NCBI GenBank assembly: GCA_037127255.1
Contig: JBANSL010000013.1
Coordinates: forward strand, 13,412,688 to 13,476,687
Direction: 5' to 3'
From: Persicaria tinctoria
Taxonomy: Eukaryota > Streptophyta > Magnoliopsida > Caryophyllales > Polygonaceae
DNA: 64,000 nt
How positions within the stretch are numbered: the first letter of the stretch is position 1; the number at the start of each line of letters is the position of its first letter. Position numbers and translations under genes: made by a program. Under the pieces are notes generated by a model. It did no database searches. It was not told the DNA's origin and saw only the letters and a program-made list of their open reading frames with translations. Shown in pieces: positions 44,336 through 55,083 of this stretch.

Positions 44336-46156
44336 GTGAGTGGTGAAGAAGAGACCCAGAAGGGGTCAGTGGAAACGGAACCTTCTGCAACAAAGGTGAG
44401 CAGGGATCCCCCGCCCAACTCACCAGAGGACGTTGCAGAGGCAGCGCTGCCGAAACCGATGTTCGGGTCGTTTGTGGATTCTGCTAAAGCCAAGGATCTC
44501 AGAGAGTTCCCATCACTTGATGACATCAGAGGTATCAAACGTGGATCTGAGACAAGTTATCGGCAAATACTGGTTGAAGGGAATGGGGGAAGCTATTCCA
44601 TTCAGCAATCCAACCCAATCTATCAGGAAGAAGAGGAAAGAGCCGGTTATGACACTGATGACGACATCGCCCCGGCAGAGGAGGATCCTGAATGTCCCAC
44701 GATCACGCTGAATGCTGATGAGAAGCGGGAACTGTGGCGGCCATGGAGAGACACTCTCATCATCAAACTCTTCGACAAGGGGCCGGGATACATGCAGCTC
44801 CACCGGCGTCTAGCCCATAAGTGGGCTCTTACGGCCGGGTTCAACTTGATCGACCTTGGGAATGACTATTTCATTGCCAGATTCGCAAATAAGAGAGACT
44901 ACGAGCACGTTTTAATGGAGGGGCCTTGGATGCTAGGGGATAATTACCTAACCATCAGGAAATGGTCACCAAGATTCGAAGCGCAGACAGATGTGATCAC
45001 AAAACTGACTGTCTGGGTGAGGATTCCCGGACTCAACATTGAGTATTTTGATCAGAGATTTCTCCGAATGATCGGGAGGAAGATTGGTACAGTTCTCCGG
45101 ATCGATAACACCACAGCATCCGCGGAAAGAGGGCAGTTTGCCAGAATGAGCATTGAGGTGGATTTGACCAAACCGCTATTGTCAAAGTTCAAACTTGATG
45201 GCAAAATTTGGCCAATTCAGTATGAGGGTATCAAAATGATATGTTTCTCATGTGGGAAAGTCGGGCACAACAAAGTAAACTGCCCACAGACGACTGCAAC
45301 AGAGAGCAATGAGGCTTCTTCTAATCAACAACAGGCTGCTCAGACTGTCTTGAACGAGAAAAAACACGGAGAATGGATGCATGTGTCAAAGCCAGTCAGA
45401 CGTAGAGGTCCACAGAAGGGAGTAGGGGAATCAAGCTCTTCGCCGGCGGTAGGTTCCGACAATGGAAAGAAGCAGTTACTGGAGAAAGTTCTGAGCGGGA
45501 AAACCGGGGAAGCAAACGGTGAACAGGGGCCAAATCCCGAAATTACAGGGATAGCGCAATCGTCGCGATTTGCTATTCTGGCCCAGTTAGAGGAGGGAAA
45601 GGAATCTGGAGAGAATCAATCAGTTGCTCCAAAAGATATGCAATCCGATCCTGGACAAGGAAAGATCTCCCCACAAAAGCAAAAGAAAGGGCAGGAAAAT
45701 AAAAACTTAGATAAGGAAATCGTTATCCAGGTCAGTCCAAAAATAGCGGGAACGAAGATCTTGGCGTCGAATCATAGTGGGAAACAAGAGGCAAAAGAGA
45801 AGCTACCTTTAGAACCAAACAATTCTAATACCACGACCCCCGAAGCCACACAAAAGACCTACCAAGCATACACTAAGAGACAGCAAACCAAGCCTCTAAC
45901 AAAGACGTCCTTGCCTAGTTCCACGAATCAAACCAACACAAACCAAACAACAACCGGTCAGAAGAAGGATGAACGGGGGAGTAGAGTTGATCAGGGTTCC
46001 ATCAATTCGAAGCTTCCTCCTCTCAAACCGCCGGACGGGACCGGTTCTGGCAATGGTGCCCCAATTATCAAATCGGATGCTGGTAGATTTCCTTCCTCTG
46101 ATCACAGAGACAAGACCTCTACTATGCCGGGTGTCGATACCCGAAGTCATCAATGA
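44336..46156 (+). CDS. LINE ORF1: DUF4283 / zinc-knuckle protein (5' end probably truncated)
   Basis: 606 codons from the GTG at 44336. DUF4283 at ~125-240 (WRPWRDTLIIKLFDKGPGYM; YFIARFANKRDYEHVLMEGP; WMLGDNYLTIRKW) and a CCHC knuckle at Cys303, Cys306, His311, Cys316. The Gln/Asn/Lys-rich tail is low-complexity. Compared with the ORF1 at 4573-6228, an initiating Met is missing, which suggests 5' truncation. Translation could begin at ATG 44459. Stop TGA at 46154-46156. Confidence 0.85.
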   Translation: MSGEEETQKGSVETEPSATKVSRDPPPNSPEDVAEAALPKPMFGSFVDSAKAKDLREFPSLDDIRGIKRGSETSYRQILVEGNGGSYSIQQSNPIYQEEEERAGYDTDDDIAPAEEDPECPTITLNADEKRELWRPWRDTLIIKLFDKGPGYMQLHRRLAHKWALTAGFNLIDLGNDYFIARFANKRDYEHVLMEGPWMLGDNYLTIRKWSPRFEAQTDVITKLTVWVRIPGLNIEYFDQRFLRMIGRKIGTVLRIDNTTASAERGQFARMSIEVDLTKPLLSKFKLDGKIWPIQYEGIKMICFSCGKVGHNKVNCPQTTATESNEASSNQQQAAQTVLNEKKHGEWMHVSKPVRRRGPQKGVGESSSSPAVGSDNGKKQLLEKVLSGKTGEANGEQGPNPEITGIAQSSRFAILAQLEEGKESGENQSVAPKDMQSDPGQGKISPQKQKKGQENKNLDKEIVIQVSPKIAGTKILASNHSGKQEAKEKLPLEPNNSNTTTPEATQKTYQAYTKRQQTKPLTKTSLPSSTNQTNTNQTTTGQKKDERGSRVDQGSINSKLPPLKPPDGTGSGNGAPIIKSDAGRFPSSDHRDKTSTMPGVDTRSHQ

Positions 46157-46232
46157 TGCCCTTGATCGGGCTGAAGCATTAAGTCCTGTCCTCGATCAGG
46201 ATACATTCCGTATCTTCAACCAAAGTTTATCC

Positions 46233-49200
46233 ATGTTAAGCGGCCTTAGCATTTTAGTTTGGAACACCTGTGGAGCAGGTAGCACTGACTTCATGAATGC
46301 TCTGCGTGAACTGACGAGTGTACACCGACCGAAAGTTCTAGCTTTAGTTGAACCGAGAATCAGCGGTGCCACAGCGGACAGAGTCTGTAACAGCATTGGC
46401 TATGATAAATGGAGAAGAGTAGATGCAGAAGGGTTTGCGGGTGGGATTTGGTTGCTTTGGAAATCGGCTGAAGTAACGGTTGACGTGATTGTTCGCCATA
46501 GACAGCACATCACTGTAGAGATTTACAGAAACGGGGAGGAGCCCTGGATATTATCCGCGATCTATGCCTCTCCCAACCCTGCTACTAGAAACCAGTTGTG
46601 GCAGTCATTAGCTGAATTTGCCCAACGAAATTCCCGCCCATGGCTCCTTGCTGGGGATTTCAATGCTACGATTAATGCCGATGAGAGATCCCAGTCATCG
46701 GTAGGCTCCAATAGATCGTCTCAGGCCTTTGGCGCTGCGATCGATGAGCTACAGCTGATTGATTTGGGTTTTGTCGGGGTGCCCTACACGTGGTGGAGGG
46801 GTCGTGATGCTAGAACGAGGATGACCGCGAGACTGGACAGGGGCCTTTGCAACGTAGAATGGAAAACGAGGTTTCCAGCCGCGGTTGTGAAACATCTATC
46901 AGCCCCTCACTCAGACCATTTCCCGCTCCTGATCAGTATCGATGGGCCTACCACGAGCACAGCAAGACGGAATCGCCCTTTTCGATTCCAAGCAAACTGG
47001 TTACTTCATGATAAATTCGGGGAGTTTATGGCATCTCACTGGAAGTCCGAGGACAAGGTTTGCAGTTCGCTCGAAGCCCTGACGGTAGACCTGGAGAGAT
47101 GGAACAGAGATGTCTACGGGGACATCTTCAAACGAAAGCGCACCCTATGGGCCCGGCTGGAAGGAGTGAGAAGAAAGCTTGCGACTCGAGTGTCTAATCA
47201 CTACCTTTTGTTGGAAAGAGACCTCTGTACGGAGTTGGAGAAAGTCCTGCAGGAAGAGCAATTATTTTGGTTCCAAAAGTCTCGCTCAGACTTTATGTTG
47301 AATGGGGACCGTAATACTCGGTTTTACCATTTGTCAACTATAATAAGAAGGAGCTCGAATAGAACGACGGCACTAAAGGATGAGAATGGTAGCTGGCAGG
47401 AGGAGGATTCGGATGTTAAACAAATGATCCTCACCTTTTTCTCGAAGCTTTATGCAGCGGAAAGGTCCTCTGAGTTTACCCAAAGACTTGTGCAAACTAC
47501 AACCTTTCCAATGCTTTCAGAGCAGCAGCTTCTGCTACTCTCAGCGCCCTTCACCGCCAAGGAAGTTGTGGAGAACCTCAAACTCATGGGGTCGTACAAA
47601 GCTCCCGGACCCGACGGTTTCCCGGCAATTTTCCACCAGAAGGAATGGGTTGTAGTTGGTAAACAGATGGAGGAAATGGTGCTTAATCTGCTGAACGAGG
47701 GAGACTTCCCAGCACATATCGGGGATGCACTAATGGTGCTACTACCTAAAATACAGCCCCCTGAACGACCCGCCCAATTCCGTCCGATATCCTTGTTGAA
47801 TGTCACTTTCAAGTTGGCTACGAGACTCTTGGTGAGCCGGCTGAAGTCAGTCCTACCGGATTTAATATCCCCTGCACAAGCGAGCTTTATTCCGGGGCGT
47901 CAGATAATCGACAACGTGGTAGTGGTCCAGGAAGTTTTACATTCGATGGCAGCGAGAAGTTTGAATAGGAACTGGATGATCCTCAAGATAGATTTGGAGA
48001 AGGCATATGATCGAATCCAGTGGGGGTTCCTTCGGGAAGTGCTCAAGGAAGCCCGGATACCTGACCACATGATAGAAATCATTATGCGGTGCCAAACTGA
48101 GGGGGAGACGGAGATCTTGTGGAACGGAAGCAAGGCGGGGAGGTTCAAACCAACGCGTGGTATCCGTCAAGGAGATCCTTTGTCGCCTTACTTGTTTGTC
48201 TTGTGTATGGAACGTCTCTCACACCTAATAGAGTCTGCGACGGCAGAGGGAAGTTGGAAGCCGATTGACATAGGGGGAGTAAGATTGACTCACCTGTTCT
48301 TCGCGGACGATCTAGTCCTATTCGCGGAAGCCTCGGCCGAGCAGGGAAGAGTCATCAAAACCTGTCTCGATCAGTTTTGCTCTGATTCGGGGGAAAGAGT
48401 GAATTTTGCCAAGAGTAATGTTCTTTTCGCCAGGGGGGTAATGCAATCTATCAAGAATGACATCGCCGCCACCCTTTCGATGCCAATTTCGGAAGATTTC
48501 GGGAATTACTTAGGAGTCCCGACAAGCTGTGGGAGAATGACGAATCAACACTACCGCCACCTGGTGGACAAAGTGGCTTCGAGGCTGCGTGGTTGGCAGG
48601 CCAGGTCACTCTCGTTTGCGGGCAGGATAACTCTGGCTCGTTCAGTTTTGTCAAGCCTCCCTTTGTATGTTATGCAATCTGCTTTCATCCCAAGGCAGAT
48701 TTGCGACGGCATCGACAAGTTAATTAGGGGATTTATATGGGGATCGAAGCCTGAACAACGGAGGATCCACTTGCTGTCATGGGATACTTTGAAGAGACCT
48801 GTAGCCGAGGGGGGTGTGGGGTTGAGAGATATGCGGGAATCAAATCAGGCGGTGCTGGCCAAGCTATGTTGGCGTCTGATGCAACAACCGGAAACACTAT
48901 GGAGTCGTGTGGTAAGGGGAAAATACTGTGAGGGACGTTTGGATGTAGATATGTTTATAAAGAAGCCGGGAAATTCACATCAATGGAGGGCAATTGTGCA
49001 CGGGGCAAAGTTGCTTACCCCTGGACTTCGGGTGGCGATCGGGGATGGCTCGTCCACGCTGTTTTGGCAACACCAGTGGCTTACCAAGGAACCTTTGGAA
49101 GACTTAGCAATGGAACCAATCCCAGAGGAACTATTGGGAGCAACTGTTGCTGAGATGTGGATGGGTGACAGTTGGGATTGGCAGGCACTTGCCCGCTTTG

Positions 49201-50357
49201 TGCCGACGGATATCTCCCTCAAGCTGCAAGCTGTGGCCGTCTCAACCAACCCCAATGCCAAAGATAAGTACTACTGGGGACATAGCAGTTCAGGGGTCTT
49301 CTCGACGAGCTCGGCAATCCGTCTCTTGCAGGGGGAGCTGAACACGGCGCCTGGGGACAGTTGGCGATGTATTTGGAGATTACCGGCTCAGCAACGAGTG
49401 AGAGCCTTTATTTATTTGACAGCACATAACAGCATCTTGTGTAATGTCAACCGGGTACATCGGCACCTTTCTGAACAACCGGGCTGTCCGAGATGTGGTC
49501 AAGATGAAACAATTTTGCATCTTCTAAGAGATTGTGAGCCGGTTAGTCGAGCTTGGAGGGTTATAGGAGGTATGGCCAACTTGTCCTCTTTCTTCACAGC
49601 CACACAGATCAGAGATTGGGTGTTTGATAACACCAGGAAACGAGATGACTGGAGCTCCAAGTTTGCATACATGATATGGTTCACATGGAAATGCCGGAAT
49701 AAGTTGGTGTTCGACGGTCAAGACTCGGTGAGTAGTCTTGCTGAAGTGGCGAAAATCCAGGCGATGACCTATAAAGAAGTATGTAGTAAGGCCACTTCAA
49801 TCTATCAAACGCCGACGGCAAAAGGGTCCGCAAGTCCGACGGTATGGTCTCCCCCGCCGAATGACTGGGTGAAGCTCAACACTGACGGGGTGTCAAAGGG
49901 GAATCCAGGGAAGGCAGGAGGAGGAGGAATTATCCGAGGCTCGGAAGGGGAACTGCTCCGGGCATACACTTTCCAATGTGGCATATGCTCGGCGCTCACA
50001 GCTGAGTTGTGGGCTGTTATACATGGTCTGAAGCTGGCTAGTCGATTGGGGTTCATTCGTGTGATTGTCGAAACTGATTCTGCTACGGTGTGTGCGCTAC
50101 TTAACTCAACGTCCTCCAACCCCCATCCTGACTACCATCTGATCGACCAGGGTCGCCAACTGTTAGACAGACCCGGCTGGGAGGTGGTCATAACCAACAT
50201 CCGGCGGCAAGCTAACTCCTCGGCAGATGCTTTGGCCAACTGGTCACTTAATTTAACTGATGCTTTTGTTGAACATGTTGAGCTTCCAGTTTTTATCCAG
50301 TCTTCTTTAGAAGCTGTAAAAAGGTTGGGTTTTCCCAACAACTTAAATAATAATTAA
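46233..50357 (+). CDS. LINE ORF2: endonuclease / reverse transcriptase / RNase H polyprotein
   Basis: 1374 codons from ATG 46233 (the frame is open upstream to 45969, but homology begins just after 46233 with ILVWNTCGAGS). Endonuclease ~1-240 (LLAGDFNATINADE, APHSDHFPLL); reverse transcriptase ~500-770 (FRPISLLNVTFKLATRLLVS, KIDLEKAYD, RGIRQGDPLSPYLF, FADD at 690-693); zf-RVT at ~1050-1110 (CPRCGQDETILHLLRDCEP); RNase H at ~1210-1340, with Asp1218 (NTDGVSKG), AELWA, ETDS and SADALAN. All catalytic residues are present and no stops occur. The start lies 76 nt past the ORF1 stop. Confidence 0.92.
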   Translation: MLSGLSILVWNTCGAGSTDFMNALRELTSVHRPKVLALVEPRISGATADRVCNSIGYDKWRRVDAEGFAGGIWLLWKSAEVTVDVIVRHRQHITVEIYRNGEEPWILSAIYASPNPATRNQLWQSLAEFAQRNSRPWLLAGDFNATINADERSQSSVGSNRSSQAFGAAIDELQLIDLGFVGVPYTWWRGRDARTRMTARLDRGLCNVEWKTRFPAAVVKHLSAPHSDHFPLLISIDGPTTSTARRNRPFRFQANWLLHDKFGEFMASHWKSEDKVCSSLEALTVDLERWNRDVYGDIFKRKRTLWARLEGVRRKLATRVSNHYLLLERDLCTELEKVLQEEQLFWFQKSRSDFMLNGDRNTRFYHLSTIIRRSSNRTTALKDENGSWQEEDSDVKQMILTFFSKLYAAERSSEFTQRLVQTTTFPMLSEQQLLLLSAPFTAKEVVENLKLMGSYKAPGPDGFPAIFHQKEWVVVGKQMEEMVLNLLNEGDFPAHIGDALMVLLPKIQPPERPAQFRPISLLNVTFKLATRLLVSRLKSVLPDLISPAQASFIPGRQIIDNVVVVQEVLHSMAARSLNRNWMILKIDLEKAYDRIQWGFLREVLKEARIPDHMIEIIMRCQTEGETEILWNGSKAGRFKPTRGIRQGDPLSPYLFVLCMERLSHLIESATAEGSWKPIDIGGVRLTHLFFADDLVLFAEASAEQGRVIKTCLDQFCSDSGERVNFAKSNVLFARGVMQSIKNDIAATLSMPISEDFGNYLGVPTSCGRMTNQHYRHLVDKVASRLRGWQARSLSFAGRITLARSVLSSLPLYVMQSAFIPRQICDGIDKLIRGFIWGSKPEQRRIHLLSWDTLKRPVAEGGVGLRDMRESNQAVLAKLCWRLMQQPETLWSRVVRGKYCEGRLDVDMFIKKPGNSHQWRAIVHGAKLLTPGLRVAIGDGSSTLFWQHQWLTKEPLEDLAMEPIPEELLGATVAEMWMGDSWDWQALARFVPTDISLKLQAVAVSTNPNAKDKYYWGHSSSGVFSTSSAIRLLQGELNTAPGDSWRCIWRLPAQQRVRAFIYLTAHNSILCNVNRVHRHLSEQPGCPRCGQDETILHLLRDCEPVSRAWRVIGGMANLSSFFTATQIRDWVFDNTRKRDDWSSKFAYMIWFTWKCRNKLVFDGQDSVSSLAEVAKIQAMTYKEVCSKATSIYQTPTAKGSASPTVWSPPPNDWVKLNTDGVSKGNPGKAGGGGIIRGSEGELLRAYTFQCGICSALTAELWAVIHGLKLASRLGFIRVIVETDSATVCALLNSTSSNPHPDYHLIDQGRQLLDRPGWEVVITNIRRQANSSADALANWSLNLTDAFVEHVELPVFIQSSLEAVKRLGFPNNLNNN

Positions 50358-50404
50358 AAGGCTGTAGCCTGTCTTTGGTACCAAAAAAAAAAAAAAAAAA
50401 AAAA

Positions 50405-51384
50405 GGGGGGAAACGAGGGAGAGTATTTAAAAGGAAAAAGCAACCTGCAAAAAAGAGGAGAAAGCAACATCTCCAAAATCGGAGCAGTTGGCAACAACAC
50501 ACACATCCTTCTATGAATAATGAATCTGACTGACAACTGACAACACTCCCCCCCTTGATTCCTCCATTCCCTCCCACGCGCCTCAACGGCCGTCACCTCC
50601 AACGTCTACCGTGCCTCTCCTTTTCGGAGATTTTTATTTTTATTTTTCACAAAACTGCACATTAATTTACAAATTGTGAAATATCACTCATAAGTTTTAT
50701 TTATTTAGAAGAACCACCCGCGACCTTTTTATACTACTCAATCCATTTCATATTAAAAGCCGTTTGTTTTTTTAACAATCTTTTTAATAACCTAAAAAAA
50801 TATTAAAATATATTCATCATATTTTTAAGAGAATAAATTTATAAAATATCAATTTTTTTGTTTATTTATTTTTAAAAAATTTATAATTATTATTAATGAT
50901 TTTGAAGTTATTAAAATTATTAAAATTTGATATTTTTAAGAAATTGATATGTTATGTAAAAAAATGTGTATGAATAAAAAACAATATTTATAAGTAAATA
51001 ATGGGATTATCAACTTAAGAAGAACTTTATATAATTTATATACAAAAATGTGTATGATATTTTAAAGAAATTTATAGTATAATTCAACTTAAGAAGAAAA
51101 AAGAGAGAGGTGCCTTTTGGGGATATATTTTAAAAGCAATCTATTTCCTGAAAAAAATTGGATTTAAGTTGAGTTTGGAAAGTGTGAGGTGTGTGGCAAC
51201 ACCTTGGGACTGAACACATATGCCTCTCTCCCTCTCTATGTGTGTTGGATTCTCTGCACATTTTTGAGCACGCGCTCGGCCCTCCTCCCGTCATTCCCTT
51301 TCCATTTCTCATCCCCACGCTCTTTTGGAGGGGAGGGTGCCATCCACATCCACATCCATTATTATTACCGGAGTATTATTATTA
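50405..51384. other. Intergenic stretch, no gene recognised
   Basis: 50405-50640 is moderately GC-rich without a convincing ORF. 50640-51120 is very AT-rich. 51180-51350 has short pyrimidine-rich tracts. The start near 50738 (TACTCAATCCATTTCATATT) resembles one Stowaway end, but no partner end was found. Confidence 0.4.
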
Positions 51385-51665
51385 CTCCCTCCGTCTCGAA
51401 ATAGATGACGTTTTAGACTAGTTGGGTTGTATTAAAATAGATGTCGTTTTAGGTTTTCTAGGTAGGGGATAATAATGATTTGTATTGATTTGTGTGTTGT
51501 TGACTTTTTAAAAGATTTTGATTGGTTAAAAAATGTAATGGGTATTTAAAAATAATAAAATTTATTAAAAAGGTTAGTGGAATGATGATGTTGATTGATG
51601 GGTGAGTGTTTTATTAAAAAATTGTGTAGAATGCTAAAATGACTTAAATTTTGAGACGGAGGGAG
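51385..51665. mobile_element. Stowaway MITE
   Basis: 281 bp. Left end CTCCCTCCGTCTCGAAATA and right end TTTGAGACGGAGGGAG, with TA duplications at 51383-51384 and 51666-51667. Matches the Stowaway terminal consensus. Confidence 0.9.
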
Positions 51666-51727
51666 TATTATTAAGAAAGATTTCGGGTAGAAAAAGTTTA
51701 TTCAAGAGCATCCAAACGAAAGCATGA

Positions 51728-54008
51728 AGCAAGTCAACAATGGTCCGACGGAAGTCTTTACTCCGTCTCGTGGGCTACGTCAAGGTGATCCCTTGTCGTC
51801 GTTCCTATTTCTGCTGGGGGCAGACGTCTTGGCTAGAAAATTAGCCTTTGAAGCAAGTCAACCGGCCAATGCTGTTGGATTTTCCTTTGGTAGAAACTGT
51901 CCGAGAATCCCCTTTTTGGCGTTTGCTGATGACATAATTATCTTTTCAAAAGGAAATCTGGCAACATGCGCACATGTCAAAAGGATTATCGATGAGTACT
52001 ATCAAATCTCTGGCCAGAAAATCAACTATCATAAATCGGCTTTCCAAGTCACCAGCGGCATTCCGAGATCACGTATTCCGGATTTGGAAGGATGCCTAGG
52101 CATATCCAAACAGATAAAACTGGATAAGTACATTGGATGTCCGATTGTAAATGGTAGGGTAAACAAAACAACATTTGAAGAAATAATAGCCAATACCTCA
52201 AATCAGCTCTCAAAGTGGCGAGCTAATTCTCTGTCGCAGCAAGGAAGAGCAACACTGATTAAAACAAATCTATCATCCAAACCACTCTATGCTATGCAAA
52301 GCTTTATGTTACCACTACAAATACATAAACAATTAGACCAAATTAATAGGTCTTTTTTCTGGAACAAAGATAGACTACACAAACCACTTATTGGTTGAGA
52401 CAGAGTATGTAGACCAAAAGCGGCGGGAGGAATGGGCATCCGGAAAACTCATGACATGAATGAGGCATTACAGTTAAAGCTATTGTGGAAAATTATGGCG
52501 GAACCTGGCAACATTTGGGTCAGAATCATTCAACACAAATATCTGAAAACAGAACACATCCTAAATTACGAGGGAAAAGGCTCCGCCTCATGGTAATGGT
52601 CTCAGTTGCGAAAATTAATTCCAACTTTTAAGTTAGGATTAATGTGGACAATAGGTAACGGCAAGACCATAAAGTTCTGGCGAGACAGGTGGAATAATCT
52701 TCAGCCACTCTTACATATTGTACCGAGCCAAATATTATAGACATAAATGAAACGGTGGATAAATATATGAGTAATGGGAATTGGAACATCCAAAAGCTAG
52801 GAAATGTCCTCCCGAGTAGCGTGGTGGAGCAAATAGCACATATTCATGTACCATCTGTGCCTTTGGAGGACCGGCTATATTGGTGGGCGGACAAGAAATG
52901 ATGGTTCTCGACTTCCAGTGCATATAAACTAGTTACAAATAACACTGACTTGATAGTGGATGACGGTAATTGGATTTGGAAGACTGACGTTGCCCCGAAA
53001 GTAAAGAATTTCTTATGGAAAGTCGCGCAAGAAGGACTACCAACTGCGGCACTGCTATCTAAACGCGGTGTTGCCATACCCCCTTATTGTCCAATATGTA
53101 ACCACCATGAAGAAGACGCAGCCCATATCTTCTTGGAATGTAAATACAGTACATTTTTTAGGAAGATTGACAAAAACATCCATAGGTTAGTAACAGATGC
53201 AATGCATACATCAAGAAGGATTAAACCTATTATGAATATAATAGCTGAACATTTGAATGAAAAACAAAAACAAGAAATGGCCTTTAGTTGGTGGGTGACC
53301 TGGATTACGAGGAACCAATTGGTTTTTAGACAACAGAAACAACCATCAATTGAGAACTATAACCAAGCTGTCAAAACGCATATGACTAACTGGATTAGGG
53401 CCACAAGTGAGCATGCAGAAGGAAAGCACAAAAGATATGATAAGGAAATACGAATAAAAAACACGAAACGAAATAGGACAAATCAAAAGTGGAGAAAACC
53501 CCCCACATGATTTTCTGAAACTAAACTTTGATGGCTCGGCGCCAAACTTAGGTAACAGCTCAGCTGGTTTCATCATCCGAAATTGGGAAGGGGAACCAAT
53601 TACAGTTGGAGGGGGGGGGAGACGATTGGGAAAGAGTCGGCCCTATCATCGGAGGCTCAGGCATTATATTTAGGTATAAAAAAGCAATTGAATTGCGCAC
53701 CGATAGACTCATAATTAAAGGAGATTCACTAATAATTATTAATTATCTTAAACATGGGACGAAATGCCCGTGGGAGATTGAAATGATAATGTCAGAAATA
53801 TCTTGCCTGCTCAGTGGGTTTCGCGAAGTGAGATTTTTTCACATACTTCGCAAAGGTAATCAGGTAGCCGATTTCATTACTAAATTGGCCCGTTCTACCA
53901 GAAACCCAGAAATGCTCACTAATCTAGGTCTTCTTGACCTCATCCGAAAGGATGCTATCGGATAGCGCCTCGGCGAATCCGAATTCTTACCTGATCAAAA
54001 AAATAAAA
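51728..54008 (+). pseudogene. 5'-truncated, decayed LINE (reverse transcriptase to RNase H)
   Basis: Flanked by a perfect 14-bp duplication AAACGAAAGCATGA (51714-51727 and 54009-54022), with an A-rich tail (TCAAAAAAATAAAAA). It begins inside the reverse transcriptase (SRGLRQGDPLSSFLFLLGAD; FLAFADDIIIFSKG) and continues through thumb, zf-RVT (YCPICNHHEEDAAHIFLECK, ~53085) and RNase H (LNFDGSAPNLGNSSAGFIIR, ~53520; IKGDSLIIINYLKHG). Stops (such as TGA 52396-52398 and TAA 52595-52597) and frameshifts disrupt it. The ATG at 51724 that appears to start the ORF belongs to the target duplication. Endonuclease and ORF1 are missing. Confidence 0.9.
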
Positions 54009-54167
54009 AAACGAAAGCATGAGGTCGCACAAACACATCCACGAATTCAGGATCCACTCGTGAAAGATATTATGTTTTTAGTTTCAACATATATAGCTTA
54101 CAGGGTTAATGTATTGAAATTGAGATTTTTTATTTTGTTTTAGGTTTTGAACATATATTAGTGGATA

Positions 54168-54300
54168 GGGAAAATGGTTCCTTGCATAAAACCACCCCTT
54201 AAAATTGAAATTGCAGAAAATCACCCCTTAAACCCGTTCCGTCTATAAATCGCCACCCACACCCCTTTTTCCGTTAGCTTTCTGTTAAAAACGTTGAAAA
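54168..54300. repeat. MULE left terminal inverted repeat
   Basis: Contains two copies of a GCAGAAAACCACCCCTTAAA-type unit, followed by AATCGCCACCCACACCC and CCGTTAGCT, which are matched inverted at the right end. Confidence 0.9.
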
Positions 54301-55083
54301 GTTCTTTTTACCCTCCCTTTTAATGTTATTTTATTAAGAGAAAAATGTATGAAATTGAAATAAATTAAAAAATGGGTTAGAAATTAGGATTAAAGTGTAA
54401 AAAGATTAAAAATTTATAATTTTCAAATAAAGTCTCGAAACAGGTAAGAAACCTTCCAGAGTTGGGCAAACCTTATCTCGACATCGCGATTTCCATGGTT
54501 GCATTGTGATTGAGGATGGAGGGAGAAGCACACCAGGAGTTCGTTTCTTCAAGTGAGGGCAAGTATTCGACCAAAATTCTGATAGTGTTCTTCATCTCTG
54601 TCCACCCAAACCTGTTTTGATTTTAGGTCTTATAAACCCTAATTTCTAATGTCATATCAATTTGGTCATTGTTAACCCTATTTCGTACAATTTTGATAGT
54701 GTTTGGCCTCTAAATGCTCTGTATTTGTATGAGTTGTGAGCCGTTTGAGGATTTTATTGGGATCAAGAATATCTTCCTTTGTATGTACGTGTCTGTACGT
54801 GCAATTTTGATAGTGTCTTTGTCCTTATTTTATTATTGAAGACCACCTGTTGAATGATAGCTTTCCTATTTGTTTAATGTTTCCCAAGCTAATCCCTGAC
54901 ACCATAAATGTAGGACATTTAATACAACAGTCACGTACATGTAGACCAAAAAAGAAGGTGTCTTCCAATGTTGAGGCTTTAGATCTAGCTAAGAAGAAGA
55001 AGTATGTTAGCGCTCTTTCATATTCAACTCTCGATAATGGTGTGATTCACTGTTGAGGCTTTAGATCTAGATAAGATGATGAA

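Larger units (their letters stand above)
44303..50404 (+). mobile_element. Second L1-type LINE, nearly full length
   Basis: Plus-strand LINE with ORF1 (open from 44303, stop at 46156), ORF2 (to 50357) and a short 3' UTR ending in a ~22-nt poly(A) (about 50383-50404). ORF1 has no ATG near its 5' end, only GTG at 44336 and the first ATG at 44459, so a few 5' codons and the leader were probably lost on insertion. I could not identify a target-site duplication. Confidence 0.85.

Noticed and set aside
45969..46232. Upstream extension of the second LINE's ORF2
   Set aside because: The frame is open, but it overlaps ORF1 by 188 nt and has no homology to the endonuclease, which starts just after ATG 46233.
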